The notes under the pieces were generated by a model, which saw nothing but the letters and a program-made list of their open reading frames with translations, was not told where the DNA came from and did not search any database. Both the position numbers and the translations under genes were made by a program. A stretch of 64,000 nucleotides of DNA from positions 124,001-188,000 of the forward strand of contig JAGFBZ010002330.1 in NCBI GenBank assembly GCA_018398805.1, in the 5' to 3' direction. Below, one piece after another: positions 29,715 to 42,018 of the stretch. This DNA comes from Hirundichthys speculiger (taxonomy: Eukaryota; Chordata; Actinopteri; Beloniformes; Exocoetidae). The number at the start of each line of letters is the position of its first letter. Positions within the stretch are counted from its first letter, which is position 1.

Positions 29715-29843
29715 CCGGCAGCCTGTCCAGTGTGTACCAGTGCCTTTCACCCCAAAGAGAGCAGGGATGGGCTCCAGCAGATCCCTGTGACCCTGCACAG
29801 GACTGAGAGGGTATAGATGATGGATGGATGGATGGATGGATGT
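29715..29843 (+). mobile_element. LINE/SINE 3' tail ending in an ATGG repeat
   Basis: This segment contains GCCTGTCCAGTGTGTACC, then GGGATGGGCTCCAGCAGATC, CCTGTGACCCTGCACAGGA and a terminal ATGG repeat (about 29819-29842). The order GACCTGTCCAGGGTGTACC, GGGATAGGCTCCAGC, GTGACCCTG-ACAGGATAAGCGG, then ATGGATGG is one of the commonest retroelement tails in teleost genomes. It is a strong sign that the source is a bony fish. The copy is 5'-truncated and diverged. Confidence 0.75.
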
Positions 29844-30333
29844 TTAAAAACAATGTTCCTCAAAGAGAGGCTGAAACAAATTGTCATATTTCTCTGTCTA
29901 CAGGGAATAATATAATTAAATGATTCAGTGAAGTGTTTAATTATCAAGCATGCAAACCTAAACTGGAAACATGTGACTTGGTCTCAGACACATCTGAGAT
30001 GGATGGAGTGGAAACGCATCATGGTCAGAAGAATCATGATTTCAGATATTTTTGCTGTCTCCTCCAAACTAAAATCAAAAAGGTCCACCCAGATTCCATT
30101 AATCAACAAGTCCAAAAGCCAAGGTCTGTCATGGTATAAAGTCGTATTAACGTCCTTGAATTTTGAAATTAAAATCCAACAACAACCCCATACACTGCAT
30201 ACCTGCAGAGTTTACACATACATAGTATTTGTAGGAAAAATGTAGCAATCCTGTATCTACTAAGTATTCTTTTTAAGTTTTGTCAGAAGAAACAGCAACA
30301 TTACAAAGTGGTAAAAGTTTTATTCTGTCCTAG

Positions 30334-30385
30334 ACTTTCTTTCTTTCTTTTCTTCCTTCCTTCCTTCCTTCCTTGCTTTCTTTTC
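30334..30385. repeat. Pyrimidine tract (CTTT)n(CTTC)n
   Basis: A run of TTTC then TTCC units, almost purely pyrimidine on the plus strand for about 50 bases. Such mirror-like polypyrimidine tracts can form triplex DNA. Confidence 0.9.
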
Positions 30386-30933
30386 TGATTTGAAATGCCT
30401 TCCACTGGAAGACCTCATTTAAAAAAAAAAAAAAGAAAAAGCTGTAAAATCCCTGACATTCAGTATATTTCTTTCAGACATAATTACTCTTTAAGAAACA
30501 CAACTGTCAAACTCTCAGCCAGTCAGTGATAGGTTAACATCTAATTTCTCATCCACTCTGCACTGCACGAGAAACAAATCAAAAGTCGAGATTGATAAAA
30601 AAGAAAATGACTGTGACATACTCTAAGGAGTCCTTTGAATATCTTAATCACAGGCACGCTAAAAACAAGAACCCGTCATCAAACCAAATAAAACATAATA
30701 ATTAAAAGAGGCAGGCAGGGAAGTGAAATCCAGAGAGAAAACATGTTTTTGTCATTCAGCCGGTAGTCCCTGAGACAACAGCTGTTGGATGCTGCAAATA
30801 CTCCTGAAGTCTCCATAATCATGCTGTTATTGAAGTGAGGACAAAAAGGGCCCTAATTGCAAGGGAGCAATCGGAATGCAATAGGTTACACACCCGGGTG
30901 ATGGTGTACAATGCAAACTCTGGAGTGGGAGCA

Positions 30934-30972
30934 TGGGGTGGGGGGGTATGGGAAGGCGGGGGGGGGGGGGGG
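30934..30972 (+). repeat. G-rich tract, possible G-quadruplex
   Basis: Runs of 4, 7 and 3 G are followed by 15 consecutive G (30958-30972). The plus strand is the template for SOX6, so a quadruplex would form on the template strand. Confidence 0.85.
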
Positions 30973-33480
30973 TGCAACACAACACTCCGTTGTCGCTCAT
31001 TTTCAGGCAATTACCTTTCCTCATTGTCAACAGTTGTAATAACCTCAGCCGCTTTCCAGAAGACTCTCTGGTGCGGTTAAATAATTCCAGCTTTTTAATA
31101 CATAAATATTGGTGCTGGTATGCATAAATGGAGAGATCCACCTCCTTGTGTAAGAGTCAGTGTAAGAACACCTGCACTTTGTGGTGGGCTTTATTTAACT
31201 GACAACTAATCATTATTCCACTTAGTGAACATCTCTGTTAGTCACCTTTAGAAGATCCTGGCCATGTAAACAGAAGCAATGAATATACTGTAGGTAATCT
31301 TGATGAAGACGCGTTTCATCCGGGGAAAAAAGCATTGCTCTAATACAGCCTTCCTTCTTTTAATTACTTCTTACTGTCAACCCTTTTTTTTATATCCCTG
31401 CCAAAAACAGTTGTTAGTCTCTGAAAAGGGCAACGGGTCAGCAGAAGATTTTTTTTTTTTTTTCCCTGATAAGTCAAAGGTCTTTTCATGAACAGGCATT
31501 TGAGGCTTTAGAAAAGCTTTGGTGAGGGATGACATTGGATTAACTGTTAAGTATAAAATAATTTGTACTTTGAATGCTACTTTCTGCTGAATTTTTTTTT
31601 TTTTTTTGCTCTGTTTCTTTGATATCGGTAAATGCTTGCATCCAGCAAATTTAATGCCGTTCCTCTTATTTATCCCATGCCATTGTTTAAGAGTTGCATT
31701 CAAAGTGAATTAAAGAGCATGACACATACAGCCACGAGTCAAAACTGTTAGGAAATCCTATTTAAATTAAATAAAAGAAAAGACATCTACTAATAACTTT
31801 TTAAAAACTGGTTTAGTTCATGCCTCTGGAGACTAAACACACTGGTGTCTGTGACAAGGAACTTCTCCGGTCTACACTGACCAACATGTTAATTCCACAG
31901 AGCTGACCTGTCCATACCGAGCAACTGTCCGTACACACACAGCACCCTGACCTTTCTAAATAGGACACATGTCTATCAAGCATATATGAATTAAGCATCC
32001 CCCAGAGGCTTCACCTCCTGAGCTGAGCAGCATGTGACCTCTCCCAATCCATTTTACTGCGGCACTCCGTGGCAATCAGGCTTGAATTATTAAAGTGAGC
32101 AGTGAGCAATGATCAATTCATTGCGGCCCTTGCTCGTAGGCTGCCCAGTCGTACTTCAGCAGAAATGACATTGAGAACACTTGAGTGTGCTTCCAGACAA
32201 TGCACATAAATGTGAAATATGTCAGTCCCAATATGTCAATAATCATAACTGTACAGGCTGAGGCCATGTCCAGGCTAATCCCACTGAAATGCTGTTAGAT
32301 GACAATGGGACGAAAGGGTTGCAGAGCCGTGATTCTTTACAAATGCTTTCTTGAGAGAAGCAGAAGAGGTGTTGAAGGATATATGATGGTGCTGCATGTT
32401 GAGAAGTGCTGTGGAATACCAGCTGTGGAAGGAAGCCTTTAGTTTTTATGCTCATGATGAAAATCCCGCGCATAAATTCTTCATATCTTGGAAGAACTTT
32501 CTCAAAGACCTGTGAGCAGTTTGCAATCTTACATCCCTCCTATCTACACAAATTAAATAGGTTGAAAGACAAAAGTAAACAAGTTAGAAAACTAGGCAAT
32601 ATGTTTCCCAAGGAACCAGTAAGGTGCATGGCAAAGAAAAGGGAAAAAAAAAACAAAAAAAAAAACAATCAAAACTTTGTGAGGAGGGGATGAAGAGCCA
32701 AGATAAACCAGTACTGAGAGCCCCCAAAACTGCAATCTCCCCTTAAGCCGGAGAGTGGCAGCTGGCTGAACAGCTGGTGAATAGGATTAATGTCAGAAGA
32801 ATGAAATAAAACTCAACATATGTCCGAGCCTGAGGTGTTGGGACTGTGCGTGATTGTGCCCCCGATGGATGCCATGTGTGCAGCTGGAAGGAGCTGCTGT
32901 GCTGCTCTGCTTTCTACCCCACAAGGTCACTTTTAAGAACTAGGACCATTAAATGCTCAGATAGCAAAATGAACTTTTCATTTACTCTCCCCTCCCCTCC
33001 TTTGCTTTTGTTTAGTTTCAGGCAGCAGAGGGAGTTTTTTTTTTTACATGGTTATCAATTCAATAACAAAAATAAGTAAGAATAATCAAAAAAGCAAAAT
33101 TATTACTTTGATTGATTTACGGGGAGAAAAAAAGACATTAAAAAAAAAAACCTACATTACACCCAAAATGACTGGAAGTTGTATTAACATGGTCTGGAAA
33201 ATAATTTGTTTAAATTTTATTTGTTCAGTTTAAGTGAGCTTGCCTGGTTTATCATACAGAGAAAGTAGACATTACCTCCAGAATCTAAGCTACTGCTGAT
33301 GAGGGGATTCAGCTCTTGGGAGGATGGGAGGATGAACATTGCAGGGAGAAATATGTAGGCTCAATTTCAATTTATAATTTCCATTTGATGTTGGCAATCA
33401 TTACGGTCCACACACTGTAATAAATTATAATAATTTTACAAGAAAATTTAATTACTGGGTACCTTGCATTGGGGAGATTT

Positions 33481-33508
33481 TGGTGGGGGGTGGGGGGGTG
33501 GGGGGGGG
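33481..33508 (+). repeat. G-rich tract, possible G-quadruplex
   Basis: Three runs of six or more G separated by single T bases (33485-33508), meeting simple quadruplex patterns on the plus strand. Confidence 0.85.
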
Positions 33509-33793
33509 CACCCTGCAATTTAACTGTCAGACATAAACTTCTCTGCTAATCAATGCTAGAAAACATTCACATTTATTCATCTATGTTAAATTAATAGATG
33601 TGTGAAGAAAACGAGGAGCATCATGATCATGGCAGTTCAGTGTGATTTAGTAAATTAATAGATGTCTGACTACAAGGACAAAAAGAGACTAATAGGATTC
33701 ACTTTAATACATAACAATCTGCATGAAGCCAAGTATCTGGTACCGACATTGAAACTTTATTTCAGGAATAAAATATAGGAACAAATATTAAAA

Positions 33794-33795
<2 letters not shown>

Positions 33796-33852
<57 letters not shown>
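33796..33852. repeat. Compound TA/CA microsatellite
   Basis: An uninterrupted AT/TA run (33796-33828) passes directly into 12 CA units (33829-33852). Confidence 0.97.
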
Positions 33853-34780
33853 TGGTGCTATTACTATTACAAAGCTCATCCTGTGTCTGATTTGTGTTAT
33901 GATGTGTTCATTGCTACTTGAAGAAAGAAACTGTGAAGTTGCCATAGAAATTATAAAGGTTAAGCAGTCCATTTTCTAGAAAGTCCCCATTCATTTGCCC
34001 CTCAGCTAAGTCTCTCAATGAGCTGTTGTTCACGTTCAGCTACAATAGAAGCTGTATTTCTGTTTTCAGGCAGCTCATTGCCTTTCTGTGGGATACAGAG
34101 CCATAGGACTGCAACCTGCTGGGCCAAAATGCAGAAATGTTCTTCTCGTCAGAGACTGAGCTCATTGGTCCGGTTCACAACAGGGAGGCCTACAACAAGC
34201 TTACAGCACTGGCCACCCAGAAATAAAAGGACAAAGAAGAAGCCAGAAGAAGAGCGCTGCAGCGAACAATGTTGCAAAAGTAAGATAATTGCACGGTATG
34301 AGTCAAATGACTAACAAAAAGTCAGGGATGTCATTTTTAAATATTAACATCAACCCATTGACTGACCTCCCTGATGAGCAATTGACATTGTGCTCATACT
34401 GTATATTGGCTGCCCAGTGCAGATTTGAAAATTGCACTGGAGATTCTTCTTAAGACTAATGATATTCAGCAAATGATTACCATCATTGGCACCCACACTT
34501 TGCAATGCAATAAAACACAGTTATATTCATTTCTTTTGACATTTTCATCACACCTCCTCATGCATGTATTATTACTGAACAAGGGGAAAAAAAAGCCTTG
34601 AGTGGGAGCAAACATGTGTTTCATCACAGCTGATTAAATAGTCTCTTTGTTCAAGAGGCAGCTAATCAAAGCTTGTTGTAAGAGTTTCATGCTTGCTGTT
34701 TTGGAGGTAAAAACAATGCAAATATGTTAATATGCCGCATCTTGTCATGTTTGGCTGTGACTTAAAGAGTAAGCATGAAA

Positions 34781-34842
34781 TGTGCTCTGAAATCATTACA
34801 GAGCACACCCTGGGCACAGAGTCTGTCTGTGCCCAGGGTGTG
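34781..34842. repeat. Two overlapping inverted repeats (alternative hairpins)
   Basis: The first hairpin pairs 34781-34789 with 34799-34807 (9 bp, 9-base loop). The second pairs 34804-34820 with 34826-34842 (17 bp perfect stem, CACACCCTGGGCACAGA and its complement, 5-base loop). They share 34804-34807, so a single strand cannot form both completely. Confidence 0.85.
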
Positions 34843-34989
34843 AGTTACACTCACACTATTTTGATCCTCGGTCAGATGACACCGGTTCTTTTGTCAAGTT
34901 ATGTGTGGAGAATGCTTGGGAGCTGAATGCCACCGCGAGGACAGTGTTACTTAGCTGGCATACAAATCTCCCTGTGTAACCCTACAGCA

Positions 34990-35017
34990 GACACACACAC
35001 ACACACACACACACACA
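34990..35017. repeat. AC microsatellite
   Basis: A perfect AC repeat of about 14 units. Confidence 0.95.
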
Positions 35018-38000
35018 GCAGGACACATGTGCCCTCACTCTGCTCCATATCCCATTGTGGAATAGCCCCTGTTTTTTCTATTTCTGACTCCCTCAGCATC
35101 CCCTCCTCCACTCTCTGGAGCATGTGCAGCTTGTCTGCATATGACCCTCTTCATGTTTCTTACAACCGCAAAACAAGGCTGTTATCTCCCATTTCTAGCC
35201 TACATGGTCTAATGACAAATATAGTAGCATTAATGGCTTCTGGCTTCTTGCATATCAGCACTGCACCCTCTCTGCGCCCCTCCAAAAACTGTGCAGTCGC
35301 ATAGAACCGTCAGGCTATTATAAACTGCTGCTGAAGTACTCACCTAGTTGATCACACATGGCAAAGGTGAAGATCTACTGTTTTTTTTTTCCTCTTTTTT
35401 TGAACAAAAGAATGACTATTCCCCAAATGTATACAGCAGAGGCAGTGATGTTTATTCTAGTCATTATAAATGCAGTTAACGGAGCATACCTACAGCCAAT
35501 GTGTGGGTGTGTGAGTGCGTAAAGACAAACAAGGCTCTGTGTGACCCTGGCTGTGATTTGTCTCTCTGAGACACCCGTTTCCTTCTATGAAGGGGTTCCT
35601 GTGCAGCCATTAAGCCAGGATCACAATGGGAGTTCTGTGCTGCATGGGTGCAGGGGGACACACTCAACAGCTGAAACCCGGGAAGATGGCCCCTGGAATG
35701 CTCCACAGCAGTTGCTACTGTTGACTAATCGGAATATGAGAACTGGGGAAGGTGATCTTGAATGCAAAGAATGGCACATTGAAGAAGCAGCTGCTTGTTT
35801 TGTCATCTGAATGACCAAGACAGCAGAAAGGGTTGCCGTTTTGAAAGGGGCAACAAAATCTATATCTTAGCTTGTGTAAAGTGAAACCTGCGCTGGCCTC
35901 CGTCACCCTGTGGGGACGTGCCTGAGTTACGTGAGGGCTCTGTTTTGGAACAGATAGTAAATATATAATTCAGTAGTGGACCAGGCTCTCGGGGATGACT
36001 ATTCCCTTCATGTAGTCACTCCATTTAACTGTGGGCTCTGATCTCAACCTGGCACCAGAGCAACTTTATCACTGGAGAAAAACATAGGGCAGGAGGCAAA
36101 ATGTTGATCTGAGCCAGATAAGGGTAACAAATAAATACTGTGAATGCTGACAAAGAGGAAAGACATGAGAAAAGGTAAGATAGATGGAAAAGCGAAAACT
36201 ACATCAAATTAAGTCCAGGAAGGGAGCGAGGGGTTATGTGTTGGTTATGTGAAAGTTCACGTCAGGCTGGCAGGCTGCCCACGGCACACAGCCGAAAAAT
36301 CTACTTAACGTCTGCTTCACGGGGTGACGAGAGGGTTGATTGGCAGAGAGCAGAGAGCCACTTTTGATCATGTGTCCTAACAAGCGATTCCAGCTCATGT
36401 CTCCTCAGCCTGAACCGATCTACATTACCTATTCAAACAAAAGTGACAGAGCAGAGCACTGCTCCACTGAGCTGCTACCATATGCCACAAGCCAGGAGAG
36501 AACACACACACACATAGGAAGGCCCCCACTGACACATGCAGTACATACAAGCATGAACTCACACACAGACAGAGAGAGAGAAATATTGCCTATTTGATCA
36601 AATAGATCATCAAGACAAGGGGCTTTCAGTATCTGTTGACAGAGACAACAGATTATCCAATGTTGATGGAAGACTGTACACAGGAGAGATGCTTGACAGA
36701 TGTTTGGCCTGTGAACATGTCCTGTCAGGGAAGCCCTGGCCTTATACTGTCCGCAAGGATGCTGCAGTCAGAGGCAGCGCAGAGCAATGAGTGAAAAATG
36801 CCTCAAAATCAGCAGCCAAGGCAAATGAATTTACAGCCCTCATTTCATATGCATGGAGTCAGAGGCTCATGCTCAGATCATTATAACAAAGATTCCTATT
36901 AATTAGGTGGGATAAAGCAGAACCAGATGACATGGCAGCTGTGATGAGGCGAGTTGGGAGAAGGGCGGAACTTAAAGGGGAAGAAGAAATCTGTTCTGGG
37001 GGGAGGAAAGGTGTATTTTGTAATATATTGTATTATAGAGATTATATGTAATAAACCTTTAGAAAAGTTTTTTTTTAATGCTCAGCATAAACAAAGTAAA
37101 TGAGCAAAAATAAATATTAATGCAAGAAGCACTTGCAGCCAATTTCTCTCTTTCTTATTTCCAAGTTCATATTGCCAGCAAAACGATGTAAGCCAACCAA
37201 TGTAATCAACTATGCAATAACACAGGCGTAGAGGAAAGTAATTATTAAGCATATGAGCAGCATTTTTAGATCTATACATATTTATTTATTTTTTTATTAA
37301 TAAACCAACATAAGACTAAACGATGAAGTACTTGATGAGGGGCTACGGGGAATGAATGGGTTTAAGTTTGGTCAAAATGTTTGAAAAAAAGGCAGTCAAA
37401 AAATATGTCTGTATTACTTCAATCTGACAATAATTTGTTCCTTCAAATGGAAGTAAGACACACTACAACAAAAAACAAACAAATTAACATTTTACATGAC
37501 AGAGTGTATAAAAAATGTTCAAAAACTTAAATGATGATGATGTGAAATTTGAGATGCTGGTGTACAGTAGATTGAATGAGGATCATTGACATTTTTACGG
37601 TTAAATTTCTCCCTGTGAGAGAAAAGGGTTGGTTCATCCAGCACTGAAAGTCAATCTGTGTTGTTTGCAGCAGTGGAGCAGTTAAAAAAATTCTAACAGT
37701 CCTGAAATATTGATACTACTATCGGTAATGTGAACATGAACTTGTTGCCAATTTCCAGCGAGCCTAAACATTGAGGTACCAGGGGTTCGTGACACTGACA
37801 GGAAAGGGTGCTAAAACAGAGTCAAGAGTTCATCAGCGCTAATCAGACCACAGGCTCACTGATCCTATTCTCTTACAGAGCTTTCAACCATCCCTGAATC
37901 TCATTACATGGTATGTCGTAATAGCAGATAATGACCTGGGGCTACTCACACAATGGAGATCACTCCCCCACACTCAGCCTACTGCACAGTCATTATACAG

Positions 38001-41000
38001 TGATAATACACAACCTCGGCAGGGAAAATACACTTCCAACTATGGAGAACAGAGAAATGAAGGCAAACGTATGTAGGTGTTAATATGAAACCAACACAGT
38101 TCACACTGTATCTGAACACAGTCAGTCCAGCGGCAGACCCTGCCGTGCTGCTTCATCTCACCTAACAGTGCTTAGGTTACCTGTCCCTCTAATTGGGGAT
38201 CTCTTTTCTTAGTAACGTTTAAATATCCTTCTACCCGAGATTAAAAAGCAACTCCAGTTTGTCTGGTGGTATGACTCCCGTTTGCTGAGTTAATTAACCG
38301 TGACTCTCAAAGGGCTCCAGGTGTCGAGTATTAAGCTGAAGCACCAACTGTATCCACTCTGACTGGCACAAAAAAAGATGTAATCTTGAAAATTAGTAGC
38401 CTATTTTTTTTTTATGTTTTCAGCTTTCTTTCATATTTTACTGAAGGTTTGACATATTTTACCATCTCTGTGGTTGTGCTTGCCAGATTAAGATGGTAAA
38501 ATGTAAACTGGCCGCATCTGTTCTCTGCAGACTTTTCCTCAACATCTATATGACAGATATATTAACTGCCTGTATAAACATTTACTGTTCTTAAAATTAT
38601 TGTAGAAGAAAGTAATTTCTGATATTGTCAAACAATGTTTTTTTTCCTTTCTTTTATTTTTTCTCTTCAGACCCATAACCTCATTTAGATAATAACCTCA
38701 CTCATCAAACAAGAAAGAAAGAACAAGACTGTCTCTGCTTCAACTTTTCACTTAGTAATACAACGATGACCACAGATACATAAATGTTTAGTCCTGGTTG
38801 TTCTGGCAAGGACTCTATAAGTTAATAATGAGCCCAAGAAAATCCCTACAAGATCCAACAAGAGTATGAAACCAAATTACCCGTCCTTGTCTTGGGGACG
38901 ATCATAAAGACTCAACACACAAGTATTTCTCTGTTGACTTGCACAGTATTGATTCATACTTTAGTGCATTATATAAAACTGTTCTAACTGCACGTGAATC
39001 AAAGCAAGGTCACCTTGACTTTTTATAATGGTGGCTATTTTTCTTTTTACCCCAATACTTAATACTGACATTTTTAACTCTTGACAAGTGCTGTCTGGAG
39101 ACTTATCCATAAATAATGCATTTACAATACCTAGTAAATAAACATGGGGCACAATCGTTAGCCCTGCTGGCAACTGGGCCTAATAGAGCTTTTACAGCAA
39201 AGGTGACTATTCAGCTAAATGCAGCGCTCGCTGCTAGGAGGACATTTTCATTCATTAGCACAGTCACAAGCACTTAAAGCACTTTAAGGAGCATAGATGG
39301 AGAGTAAGGGTGGAAGGATAGAGCGGGTGAAAGGGTACAAATATATAGAGATGGAGGGATGAAGAACTGATACCTGCAAAACTAAGCAATGTCTCTATTG
39401 TTTCAAGATTTATTAGGCATTGTGGTACATGGGGAAATGTGGTCCATAAATTTTCTTAAATGAAGCCATACAACGTTAATGGAAGATTCCGAGGTATTGC
39501 CTTTCATTAATTTAGACATTTTGTCATCTGCTAATTCCTTTCTAAATGCTGGTTTGGTAAAAACATCAAAGATATGATTATAGCTTTGTTTTTGTTTTGT
39601 TTTTTAATGAAAAAGTGATATCTCACAAAGACTTAAAACAATGGCATTCAACAATATGTCAGGGAAGCATGTCAAGCCAATTAGCAATATATTTTATATC
39701 ACAAGCCGTTTGTTCTGACTCCACAGTAAGTCACTGTGTTTATCTTCAGTTCATGAGGACAATGAACTATCTTGACCTGACAAGGAAACTCAGAAGAATG
39801 GGAGCAGATGGTCAAGAGTGTCTGAGATCCCCTGTGATCCCAAGCAGGCAGGCACCAAAGCAGCAGAATAAGACACAGCAGTTGTCACTCGTAGAAAAGC
39901 TTATATTTAGCTTCTCTGTTGCTTCTGGTACGTTACAACCATCACTAAGTGAACAAATGACTCCTCCTACATTCTTATATGTTATTTAATAGCTTTATCT
40001 AGACCATCCCCCAAACAGCCTTATTCTCCACAAAGACACAAGATCATGCTTTGTCAAAGGTCTCTGATAAGCTTTCTCTGGACAGTTTCTAAGAGTCCAA
40101 CTTGCACTATTCTACAGTAATCAGTGATCATCAGCACTGAAGCTTCCTCAAGCGCTCTCATGAGCAGCGTCTCCCAGTTCTTGCAGCGCAGGAACAGCAT
40201 GCTGAACTTTGTGAGCCTCTTGTGTTTTGCCATGTTCCCCCCTCAGAAACTAATTTCTTCCAACATGGGAGTGTATTTTGGTGGGGAAGATACGCAGTGC
40301 ATGAGGCAGACCAAGTCGCTATTATTAACAGGAGATTAAAACAGCTGTATGGCACTCAAAGGCACCCTCTCCTCCCTGCGCTAACATACGGCCCTGGATT
40401 ACAAGCTGCACTTGACCATTTAAATTACTGCAACAACCAGCCTTCACCAGCTGGGGCTCATTACCATGACGCCCACTGTTGCTACTGAGAGCACTGACAA
40501 CCTCGCCATGAAAATCAGCTTCGTAAGAAAAAAAAAAAAAAAAGACACTAGAATTATATCCTTACACTATGGTAAAACAAAAAGCATTTTCTGTCTTGGG
40601 GCAGAAGAAACAGAACAGCACGCCTGTTAACATTCATACTTTCTGCTGTGAGGAATACAATAATATTTAAGGAAAAAGAAAAAAAAAAATCAAAAACATG
40701 GGAAAAATATGGAAGCTCATCAGAGAGGAAAATATATGTAACTCCGAACCATGATATTTATAAGTTTCCTCTGTCCTTGTATCTATCTTTAAACAGTTTT
40801 CCTAACAGTTTGCTAATTGCAAATGCTATTAATGCTAAAAAAAAAAAAAAAATCCATCATCATTATCCTCTTCTTCATCTTCTTCTTTTTTGTTTGATCA
40901 TTAATATCAATATCAGTTTTATAAGTTTCAACAAAAACAAAGTTAACTCTGGATGGGAGTCTCTGTCTGACATAAAAATAGCACAATAATCAGTCCTATC

Positions 41001-41807
41001 AGGATACGGCTAAATGATTATCTGGTGAAAGGTTTCTGATGCTCTGATACAAAAAATCGCCACATGCACACTTACAAAAGAAGTGGAAAATTATTTTTCA
41101 GCTAACAGCGGTCTAATTTATTCGTCTGATGAAGTGCTTAAGCTAAGAGCTCCCCAGACACTAAATGAGACACATGCATTCCCAAGGGGGTTTAACATTT
41201 GATTGGATGTAGTTATATTACTACAGCCCTAATTAAGAAGGGGGATGTGTTTCAGCAGCTCCTTCAAATATTTGTTTTTCCACCATACTCTTGATAGACT
41301 GCAGGCTCTACGAGGGAGAGCCGACAAGGGTGAAACGGGCACAGATACGAAGAGTCCTAAAAGTCTTATCGCAGAAAATGATTTCTTTTTCTCAGTGTCT
41401 AAGCTGTGTTGACTAAGATGAACCAATTAGAAAGATCCTTGAGAAGGGCTTGGGGTGTTTGTGTGGCGCTAACTTTGATGAATAACTGCGCAGAGTGAAG
41501 TGTTCTGTGTAGAAAAATAAAAAGACATAATGTTCCTGGCATGAGGTCAGCACTATGGATTTTATAGTCAAAGAGTTTTCCTTGGCATGGAAGAGGACCA
41601 CACTTATGCTAAGGGCCACTACCACACAGTCTTTGTCACATTGGAAGAGGTTCAGAACAAACTGGAAATAGTGTAACGTCAGAATTCCCATCTTGAATGA
41701 GTATGAGACGGAGAGATGCACGAGGAGAGAGAGGCAAATAGGAAAGGGGGAAAAAATTTTTTTTTTTTTTTTTTAAAAAGAAAGGAACATTTGGGAAGAT
41801 ATCATAC

Positions 41808-42018
41808 CGTCTTGCTCTGTCTTTGTCATCTCCTCCAGCTTCTTCTGCTTCAGCGTGTCCACTACGTCTGCCAGGCTTCCTTTGCGGCGCTCAGGAGTTC
41901 CAAACGCTGATCCGCTCAGCAGGTCACTTCGCTCCCGGGCCCCCTCCTCAGGCTTGTGTGGGGAAGTGGAATTGTTCCGAAAGGAGTACAGGGAACATAC
42001 TTTATTGCTGTCAGATTC
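41808..42018 (-). CDS. sox6: SOX6, second coding exon (residues 78-147)
   Basis: This 211-base exon runs from acceptor CTAACAG|GAATCTGAC (exon starts at 42018) to donor GACG|GTATGA (exon ends at 41808). It reads in phase 0 at entry and phase 1 at exit. The translation begins [20 protein letters not shown] and contains [20 protein letters not shown] followed by [12 protein letters not shown]. That second block is shared by SOX5 and SOX6 and is almost unchanged across vertebrates; it leads into the coiled-coil region. CSLYSFRN is the SOX6 form of the first half. The middle part (residues about 101-115, [15 protein letters not shown]) is more diverged, as expected for a linker. There is no frameshift or stop. 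Confidence 0.96.

Noticed and set aside
34804..34842. MicroRNA precursor at the 17-bp hairpin
   Set aside because: The stem is too short and too perfect, with a 5-base loop. Flanking bases do not extend the pairing. Kept only as a structural observation.
36340..36597. Plus-strand open frame with partly coding-like codons
   Set aside because: It has no good acceptor directly before it, it ends in CA/GA simple repeat, and nothing is recognisable in it.
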